Shown: in pieces, positions 35,631 through 41,242 of the stretch
How the letters are laid out: each line of letters opens with the position of its first letter
Numbering within the stretch: the first letter of the stretch is position 1
From: a virus
Virus record (IMG/VR): IMGVR_UViG_3300021401_000020
Location: 1-41,242 of that record
Length of the DNA: 41,242 bases
Strand: one strand, 5' to 3'
Position numbers and translations under genes: made by a program
Notes under the pieces: generated by a model
What the model was told of the DNA's origin: nothing
The model's input: only the letters and a program-made list of their open reading frames with translations
Databases searched by the model: none

Positions 35631-37937
35631 ATGTCTGACACCACACGCGGCGTTGCAAAGCTCTCCCAGGCGGTCGGAAAGGCTTTAGGGCTGCCACAGG
35701 ACTTGCAGTTCTACTCTGCATTCCCGTTTGCGGGGATGAACCAGCAAGACGCGCGCACGGCGATTGAAGATTCTGAGTCGTACTGGTGTGAAAATCTAAT
35801 TTGGACCGGCCGAGCCAGCCTACGGTCTCTCTGGGACCGCGGAAACACGCTGTTCAGCGATCCGGGCGGTCGGCAAATCGTCTATTTCAAGTGGTACAAC
35901 ATCGGCGAGGATGATTTCTGCGCCGTGTTCTTCAACGACGGCACCGCATTGCAGGTCGCCTTTCCAAGCGGTGCGCAAACCGGCATTTCAGCGGTCCTCG
36001 GCACGTTCTACAACGGCGGACAACTGCCCGTCGCACAGCAGTCCGGCAACCTGTTCCTCCTGATCGCCAATAACCTGACCCCCAACGACTATTGGATATG
36101 GGATGGGCAGGTGCTGTACGGCGCCGGCACCCTCGGGCCGTTCCAGGTCGGCGATCTGACATCTTCCGGTCTCGGATACACGTCCGCACCTGCCGTCCGA
36201 TTCTTCGGCGGGTCGGGAACAGGCGCGACCGGAACCGCCACGGTGGTAAACGGCGCGGTGACCTCGGTGCAGGTTACCAACCCCGGCACGGGCTACGTGC
36301 CCGGCGATCAGGTTCAGATCGCGTTCTCCGGCGGCGGGTCGGACAGCAGTGCGTTGCTCCAGGCGGTGCTCACCGCGGGCACGGTGGATCATCTGGAACT
36401 GATCTCTGGCGGCACCGGCTACACATCGGCGCCCGCCATCGTGTTCAGCTCCGGAACGGCGGCTGCCACGGCCACGGTGACGGGTGGCGTGATCACCTCG
36501 ATCAACATCACCAACCACGGTGGCGGTTATACCTCCACGCCCACGGTCAGCTTCTCAGGAGGGGGCGGAACCGGTGCGTCCGCTGTTGCCGTGCTGTCCC
36601 CTGGATCGGTTGCTTCGGTGACCGTGGTGGACACCGGCACGGGGTTCTCGGGAACGCCGTTGCTGACGTTTACCGGCGGGGGCGGCGGAACTGGCGCTGC
36701 GGCAACCGCTAACCTAACGTTCGGTGGCATTACGTCCGTCACAGTGACGGCGGGCGGTAGCGGCTACACGTCTCCCCCGACCATCGTGGTCGGCACGGCG
36801 CTGAACAACGCGGCGGCAGGCGCAATTGACGTCATGCCGTTCGGCGTCTCCGGCACGACCTTGGAGACGTTCCTGAGCAGAGTCTGGATTGCGGTTCCTG
36901 CACAGATCGCGCCGCAGTCCACGGGCGGCACGTTTCAGGTGTCGGCTCCGGCGTCGTTGACCGACTTTGCGACCTCGGATGGCGGGTTACTCTTTCCTAA
37001 CTCGGACAGATTTCTTCGGAAGCATTATACGTCGTTGCGTCAGAACAACGGGTTCCTCTACCCGTTCGGTGATAGCTCGGTCTACGTTATCTCGAACGTG
37101 CAGACCAGCGGTTCCCCGCCGACCACGACTTTCCTGTTTCAGAATGCGTCGGCGCAAGCCGGAGCGGCGTGGCGCGACACCGTGGAGGACTTCGGCAAGG
37201 CGTTGCTGTTCGCAAACCAGACTGGCGTATTTGGTTTATTCGGCGGAGGTGCGTCGAAACTCTCTGACAAAATCAACAACATTTTCGACAGGGCGGTGTT
37301 TCCTCCTACTTCCGGTGCGCTCACACCATCAGGTGCGGCAGCCTCTGTTCACACGATCCCGGTCTACCTTCTGCTGTTGACCATCACCGACCCGTTTACA
37401 CACACGCCACGCAATGTCCTGGTTGGGTTCGACGAGAAACGCTGGTTCGTGGCCAGTCAATCCGCCTCCCTAAAGTTCATCGGGACACAGATGATAAACA
37501 GCGAAATGACAGCATGGGGAACCGATGGCGTGTCGCTGTTCCCCCTGTTTGGCTTGCCGTCCGCAAACCTGTCGAAACTGCTGGTGACGAAGTACTTTGG
37601 CGGCGAGCGAGAACTTCTGATAAAGGAACCGTTGGCGGTGTACTACCGCGCGACGGATAAGTCCTCGAATGCTGCTGGGGTAAACCTGACGGCGACGATG
37701 GAGGGAACCGGGTGGCAGACACAGGTCGGCCAGCCAGGGCAGCCACCAGCCGAGACGTTCGTCAACCCGATACAGCCTAACTTTGTGGCTCCTGACGGGA
37801 CAATGCCGAGTTGGGGTGGGCAGACGGCGGCAGTTCCAGGGTCCGCCATTGGGCTCACGCTGCAAAGTAACTCGCCGGACTTCGTGCTGTCCGGCGTTTC
37901 GATAGCGTATAGAGAAATCCAGGCACTGTTCGGATAG
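35631..37937 (+). CDS. tail nozzle-like protein with inserted repeat domain
   Basis: A 768-residue protein. The N-terminus (about 1-170: FPFAGMNQQDARTAIEDSESYWCENLIWTGRASLRSLWDRG...) and C-terminus (about 420-768: FLRKHYTSLRQNNGFLYPFGDSSVYVISNVQ...FIGTQMINSEMTAWGTDGVSLFPLFGL...) resemble podovirus tail hub/nozzle proteins (P22 gp10-like). Between them, about 175-390, lie Gly-rich repeats (GLGYTSAPAV, GGTGYTSAPAIV, GGGYTSTPTV, GTGFSGTPLL, GSGYTSPPTIV). The insert likely forms a surface beta structure. It directly follows the adaptor gene. Confidence 0.75.
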   Translation: MSDTTRGVAKLSQAVGKALGLPQDLQFYSAFPFAGMNQQDARTAIEDSESYWCENLIWTGRASLRSLWDRGNTLFSDPGGRQIVYFKWYNIGEDDFCAVFFNDGTALQVAFPSGAQTGISAVLGTFYNGGQLPVAQQSGNLFLLIANNLTPNDYWIWDGQVLYGAGTLGPFQVGDLTSSGLGYTSAPAVRFFGGSGTGATGTATVVNGAVTSVQVTNPGTGYVPGDQVQIAFSGGGSDSSALLQAVLTAGTVDHLELISGGTGYTSAPAIVFSSGTAAATATVTGGVITSINITNHGGGYTSTPTVSFSGGGGTGASAVAVLSPGSVASVTVVDTGTGFSGTPLLTFTGGGGGTGAAATANLTFGGITSVTVTAGGSGYTSPPTIVVGTALNNAAAGAIDVMPFGVSGTTLETFLSRVWIAVPAQIAPQSTGGTFQVSAPASLTDFATSDGGLLFPNSDRFLRKHYTSLRQNNGFLYPFGDSSVYVISNVQTSGSPPTTTFLFQNASAQAGAAWRDTVEDFGKALLFANQTGVFGLFGGGASKLSDKINNIFDRAVFPPTSGALTPSGAAASVHTIPVYLLLLTITDPFTHTPRNVLVGFDEKRWFVASQSASLKFIGTQMINSEMTAWGTDGVSLFPLFGLPSANLSKLLVTKYFGGERELLIKEPLAVYYRATDKSSNAAGVNLTATMEGTGWQTQVGQPGQPPAETFVNPIQPNFVAPDGTMPSWGGQTAAVPGSAIGLTLQSNSPDFVLSGVSIAYREIQALFG

Positions 37938-37946
37938 GAGAACAAC

Positions 37947-38207
37947 ATGGCACGCAGTAAATTCGTCCCGCTTGTAGCGCCCGGCGAGAACCCGCTAGGC
38001 ATGAGGGCGCAAACGCCGAACGGAACGGCTTCCGATTGTGGAGACGGGTGGAACACGGATTATCATTATGGGCCACCAGCGAACGGGGAGCGATGGACCA
38101 TGCCGCAACCCGAGTTCGACCAGTTCAGCGTGATGCCCGGAAACGGCGGATCAAAGAAGCCTGCGGGTCGGGGCGCAAACAAACGACTCAACCGCACTGG
38201 AGAGTAA
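37947..38207 (+). CDS. small virion-module protein
   Basis: An 86-residue protein (MARSKFVPLVAPGENPLGMRAQTPNGTASDCGDGWNTDYHYGPPANGERWTMPQPEFDQF...), polar with Gly/Asn/Pro turns and a basic tail. The AGGAGA site is good. Its position after the nozzle suggests a minor structural part. Unrecognised. Confidence 0.75.
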   Translation: MARSKFVPLVAPGENPLGMRAQTPNGTASDCGDGWNTDYHYGPPANGERWTMPQPEFDQFSVMPGNGGSKKPAGRGANKRLNRTGE

Positions 38208-38208
38208 A

Positions 38209-38541
38209 GTGCTCGCCGGTTTGTCCTCGACTCCCACCAGCGCATCGCAGTGGGCGACCTGGAGTTGGGACCACAAGGATCACCACACGCTGATCCAGCA
38301 GACCATCCTTACGCGCACGGGGACCAACTTGCAGATATTTCCACTCGACCCCATCCCCTTCGCCGAAATCCATCGTTGGCTGGAGTGGAACCAGCGTGCC
38401 CACAACGACATTAATGGTTCTTTAGGAACTCAATCGAGCGATCTGCAACAGGTGGACATCACCAACCCGCAGCAGTTGCAGGCGTGGATTTACCTGCATC
38501 GCCGCGAGCACGAATCCTGGTCCGCTTTCCTGAAGGTGTGA
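38209..38541 (+). CDS. small virion-module protein
   Basis: A 110-residue protein with a GTG start and GGAGAG upstream (VLAGLSSTPTSASQWATWSWDHKDHHTLIQQTILTRTGTNLQIFPLDPIPFAEIHRWLEWNQRAHNDINGSLG...). Helices with His/Trp. The N-terminal part recalls small tail/ejection-associated proteins. No motif assigned. Confidence 0.75.
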   Translation: MLAGLSSTPTSASQWATWSWDHKDHHTLIQQTILTRTGTNLQIFPLDPIPFAEIHRWLEWNQRAHNDINGSLGTQSSDLQQVDITNPQQLQAWIYLHRREHESWSAFLKV

Positions 38542-38544
38542 GGC

Positions 38545-39531
38545 ATGGCCCTTGATCCGAGGTATGTGCTTGCACAAGGGGCGCTAGGCTCAAGGGTTCC
38601 GCCAGACTCGATGATGGATAGCCCGCAGGTTCTAGTCCTGCCGGGCACAGGCAATGAGACTGATACGAAAATCCCCAGTGACCGAGATATGGGGACTGAT
38701 GCGCGTCTTGCCAAACAGCAGGAGCTATTGCGGCAGATGCAACACCTCTCCGCACAAATGGATAAGACGACGGACTTCGAGGAGAGCAAAAAGCTATTTA
38801 CTCAGTGGCTGGCTGTGGGGAAACAAATAGAAGACAATCACGATAGTTTTATGCAGTCGCATGTCGGAAAATTCTTAGACCAGCAGCTTGGGATTGCCAA
38901 AGATAAAGTCGGTGATGCCGATGCCATACAGCGAGCAATTCAGGATCGGCAGAACTCGACTCGTCAGCCGATTACACCTCCTGCTCCTGGAGGCGTGCCG
39001 ACCACAACGCCAGTCGCACCACCAACCAGCCAACTGATGTCCTCGCTCGGGCGTGGTGGCGACACCATGGTTGCCCATATCAATCCGCAGGAGGCCCGCC
39101 TGCTCGCTGCCGTGACAGGCGGCGGCGGCGTCAACCCTCAGACCGGCTTACGGGAGTTCGCGCCCATGTCAGCAACCATGCAGCCGACGCCATCGCCACC
39201 GACCGCAGCGCCCGTTGCCGGTGTGCCATCGCCGCAGCTTCAGGGCGCAGTGCAGGGAATGCAGCCGCCGGGCGCTGGTGGTCAGCAGACCGACGCGCAG
39301 CATTTGCAGGCGCTGGCGCGGTCAGTGTCGAACGTGATCCAGACCATCCTGAAGATGCCCGGCGTCGATCAGGCCAAGGTGCAGCAGGGCGCGCAGATGA
39401 TGGCGCAGGGCTGGCACCTGATCGGGGATGCGGTGCAGGCGGTGCAAGGGGGCGGTGCCACCGGCGGCGGTGTGCAACCCGGAACACCGCCAGCAGCACC
39501 GCCCCTGGGCGGCGGCCCGCCACCACCATGA
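38545..39531 (+). CDS. internal virion / ejection-type protein with HINPxEA motif
   Basis: A 328-residue protein. The motif GRGGDTMVAHINPQEARLLAAVTGGGGVNPQTGLREF (about 171-208) is recurrent in phage structural or ejection proteins. Before it is a coiled-coil region (RLAKQQELLRQMQHLSAQMDKTTDFEESKKLFTQW), after it a Gln/Pro/Gly-rich tail. It may travel inside the head and be ejected. Function is inferred from position and motif only. Confidence 0.7.
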   Translation: MALDPRYVLAQGALGSRVPPDSMMDSPQVLVLPGTGNETDTKIPSDRDMGTDARLAKQQELLRQMQHLSAQMDKTTDFEESKKLFTQWLAVGKQIEDNHDSFMQSHVGKFLDQQLGIAKDKVGDADAIQRAIQDRQNSTRQPITPPAPGGVPTTTPVAPPTSQLMSSLGRGGDTMVAHINPQEARLLAAVTGGGGVNPQTGLREFAPMSATMQPTPSPPTAAPVAGVPSPQLQGAVQGMQPPGAGGQQTDAQHLQALARSVSNVIQTILKMPGVDQAKVQQGAQMMAQGWHLIGDAVQAVQGGGATGGGVQPGTPPAAPPLGGGPPPP

Positions 39532-40622
39532 CACCGTTCGTCATACTGGCGCTACCGAGGTCGCGTACCGCCTGGTTGGCTAACTTCCTCTCCTACGACC
39601 GCTACACCTGCGGCCACGAGGAACTTCGTCATATGCGCAGCCTGGACGATGCGCGCATGTGGCTGTCGCAGAACTACACCGGGTCGGCGGAGACGGCCGC
39701 AGCGCCTTGGTGGCGGCTGATCCGGCACTACCGACCCGACATCCGAATCCTGATCGTCCGGCGTGCGGTGCCCGAGGTGGTGAACAGTCTGATGACGCTG
39801 AACATGCAGGGCGTGTGCGCGTTCGACCACACCATCCTCACCCGCAACATGCACAAGCTGGATCGCTACCTCGATCGCATCGAGGCCGCGATGCCAGCCA
39901 ACGTGCTGTCGGTGCGGTTCAGCGACCTCGCCAACCGCGAGACGTGCCGCCAGGTGTTCGAGCACTGCCTACCATACCGGTTTGATGTGGATTGGTGGGC
40001 GGACCACGCCGCGCGCAACCTGCAAGCCTCGATGCCGGCGCTGATGCGCTACTACCTCACCCACAAGGCGACCCTGGACGCCGCGGCAAGAAATTCCCGC
40101 CGGAAAATGCGGATCGTTCTCGGTGCGAGACGGTCTCTGCCGGTTGTGGCTGATGATGGCGTGGCGATCGGACAGGAGAACTTCGAGACCATGTGGCGCG
40201 ATGGTGGGGCGTTGTTCACCGAGCATTGCATCGCGGTCGGCGAGGCGCCGGATCAGTGGACGCGGAAGAACCTGCCGTTGCTGCGCAAGATGGACGACGA
40301 AGGCGTGGTGCAGTGGATCACCGCACGGCAGAACGGCCGCATGCTGGGGTATCTGGTCTCAGTGATCGGGCCATCGCTTGAAGCCGTTGATTTGCTGACG
40401 GCGACGCAGACGTTGTTCTTCGGCACGTCCGATGCGGCGGGGTTTCGGATCGGGCAGCGGTTGCAAAGCGCGGCAATCGAGGCGGCCGAGGCGCGGCACG
40501 TTGGCGAGGTCTATATGCGGGCTGGCGTTCGTGGTCAGGGCGCTCGGTTGGGGATCATGTACCGGCGCATGGGAGCCGAACCGTTCGGTGAACTCTACAA
40601 ACTCACTCTGAAAGCGGCGTAG
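39528..40622 (+). CDS. sulfotransferase-like / GNAT-like fusion in virion module
   Basis: A 364-residue protein. The N-terminal half resembles a sulfotransferase: FVILALPRSRTAWLANFLSYD gives the 5'-phosphosulfate P-loop (PRSRTAW), and IRILIVRRAVPEVVNSLM gives the 3'-phosphate box (RRxxxExxxSL). The C-terminal half (from about 220) resembles a GNAT acetyltransferase (VQWITARQNGRMLGYLVSVIGP...LFFGTSDAAGFRIGQRLQSAAIEAAEARHVGEVYMRAG...GIMYRRMGAEPFGELYKLTL). It sits among ejection genes, so it might modify host or virion components on entry. Substrates unknown. ATGA overlap with the preceding gene. Confidence 0.65.
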   Translation: MTPFVILALPRSRTAWLANFLSYDRYTCGHEELRHMRSLDDARMWLSQNYTGSAETAAAPWWRLIRHYRPDIRILIVRRAVPEVVNSLMTLNMQGVCAFDHTILTRNMHKLDRYLDRIEAAMPANVLSVRFSDLANRETCRQVFEHCLPYRFDVDWWADHAARNLQASMPALMRYYLTHKATLDAAARNSRRKMRIVLGARRSLPVVADDGVAIGQENFETMWRDGGALFTEHCIAVGEAPDQWTRKNLPLLRKMDDEGVVQWITARQNGRMLGYLVSVIGPSLEAVDLLTATQTLFFGTSDAAGFRIGQRLQSAAIEAAEARHVGEVYMRAGVRGQGARLGIMYRRMGAEPFGELYKLTLKAA

Positions 40623-40624
40623 TC

Positions 40625-41242
40625 ATGGGCCTGGGTGCAGCGGTTGTCACCGGCATTGCGGCGGTCAGCGAAGCGATCGGCGGGGTAGCCGCCTCGGTCA
40701 TTGGTGCGGGCGTAGTCGCAGACGCCATCGGAACAGGGGTGACCGGAGCACTGATCGGGGCCGGCGTTGGCGCGGTCGGTGGGGCCATTACCGGGCAGGG
40801 CGCGCTGAAGGGCGCCGAGTTCGGCGCGCTGACGGGCGGCACTGTGGGTGCAGTCGGTCCTGCGTTGGGTAGCGCGCTGGGAATCGGGACTGTCGGCGGT
40901 GACGCGCTGGCGGGCGCCGGCGCTGGCGCTCTCGGGGCTGGATTGACCGGCACCAATCCGTTGACCGGGGCGTTGGAGGCTGGCGCAGGTGGCGCTCTCG
41001 CTGGTGCTGCGGGCGCCCTGGCACCGCCTGGCACGTCCAGCGGATCGGCGGTCGAGGGCGCCACGTCGGGCGTCTCCCCGATCAGCGGCGGGCCTGGGCC
41101 GTCTGCTGCGGCTCTTGCAGCGCCGCCCGGCACTGCGCCGGACCTTCCCGTGCCGGCCCCTGATGCGGGCACCGGAGCGGGAACACCTGGGGCACCACTT
41201 CCGACCCCGCCGATACCGCCAGCAAGCGGCCCGCCTGCATTG
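40625..41242 (+). CDS. Gly/Ala-rich open-ended virion protein (partial)
   Basis: An open plus-strand frame of 206 codons that runs off the window end. It begins MGLGAAVVTGIAAVSEAIGGVAASVIGAGVVADAIG and repeats small residues (GALIGAGVGAVGGAITG), a glycine-zipper-like hydrophobic region, then turns Pro/Ala-rich. Glycine-zipper proteins can insert into membranes; in podophages large internal proteins of this kind form the ejection channel. The start lies two bases after the fusion gene stop, with no clear Shine-Dalgarno, so readthrough coupling is likely. Confidence 0.65.
   Translation, partial: MGLGAAVVTGIAAVSEAIGGVAASVIGAGVVADAIGTGVTGALIGAGVGAVGGAITGQGALKGAEFGALTGGTVGAVGPALGSALGIGTVGGDALAGAGAGALGAGLTGTNPLTGALEAGAGGALAGAAGALAPPGTSSGSAVEGATSGVSPISGGPGPSAAALAAPPGTAPDLPVPAPDAGTGAGTPGAPLPTPPIPPASGPPAL

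Overview
The window looks like most of the genome of a tailed, probably temperate phage with a short-tailed (podovirus-like) virion. It is GC-rich with strong G/C at third codon positions and dense ATGA/TGATG gene overlaps. An alphaproteobacterial host (Acetobacteraceae/Rhodospirillales type) is suggested by codon usage, by the flavour of the small proteins, and by a 21-bp CCCCCGGA-loop-TCCGGGGG palindrome of the kind I recall as abundant in alphaproteobacterial chromosomes. That host assignment is inference. Both ends of the window cut genes, so the source molecule continues or is circular.

Layout. (1) 1-7132, minus strand: a tightly coupled early operon. It carries a HAD-like phosphatase, a PAPS-reductase-superfamily protein, a RecT/annealase-like candidate, a Gp157-like protein and many small unknown proteins. 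(2) 7133-8236: the control region. It holds a CI-like repressor (minus), a divergent Cro-like gene (plus), four TGCA-N4-TGCA-type operator candidates, an AT-rich repeat patch and a hairpin over a Shine-Dalgarno sequence. (3) 8237-15497, plus strand: the second early operon. It encodes Cro, an HNH nuclease with two AP2-like repeats, zinc-finger and HTH small proteins, a second PAPS-reductase-like protein, a VRR-NUC nuclease and a RepA-like ATPase/helicase. The ATPase gene ends in a GGACA repeat array that could be an origin or operator. A terminator-like hairpin at 13025 splits the operon. (4) 15554-21177, minus strand: an accessory cluster. It has a small HTH protein, small membrane and exported proteins, a ParB-like protein, a protein with an embedded lipobox and several unknown proteins that share a repeated ribosome-binding leader. 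(5) 21298-41242, plus strand: packaging and virion genes. In order these are a zinc protein, an HNH nuclease, small proteins, large terminase, a zinc-ribbon protein, portal, a likely scaffold, major capsid protein, a repeat-rich capsid-adjacent protein, an adaptor, a nozzle-like protein with an inserted repeat domain, probable internal proteins, a sulfotransferase-GNAT fusion and an open Gly/Ala-rich protein at the end.

Working model (inference): the repressor holds both early operons through the shared operator motif. Upon induction the left operon supplies recombination and host-takeover functions, and the right operon supplies nuclease and replication functions. The plus-strand packaging and virion genes follow later. 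No integrase, endolysin or DNA polymerase is visible in the window.

The most unusual items are the sulfotransferase-GNAT fusion in the virion module, the same GxGYTSAP-type repeats in two neighbouring virion proteins, a 14-residue arginine-rich micro-protein gene with a strong ribosome-binding site, the iteron-like array, the shared operator set, a probable one-base frameshift at about 2153, and two PAPS-reductase-like genes in one phage.
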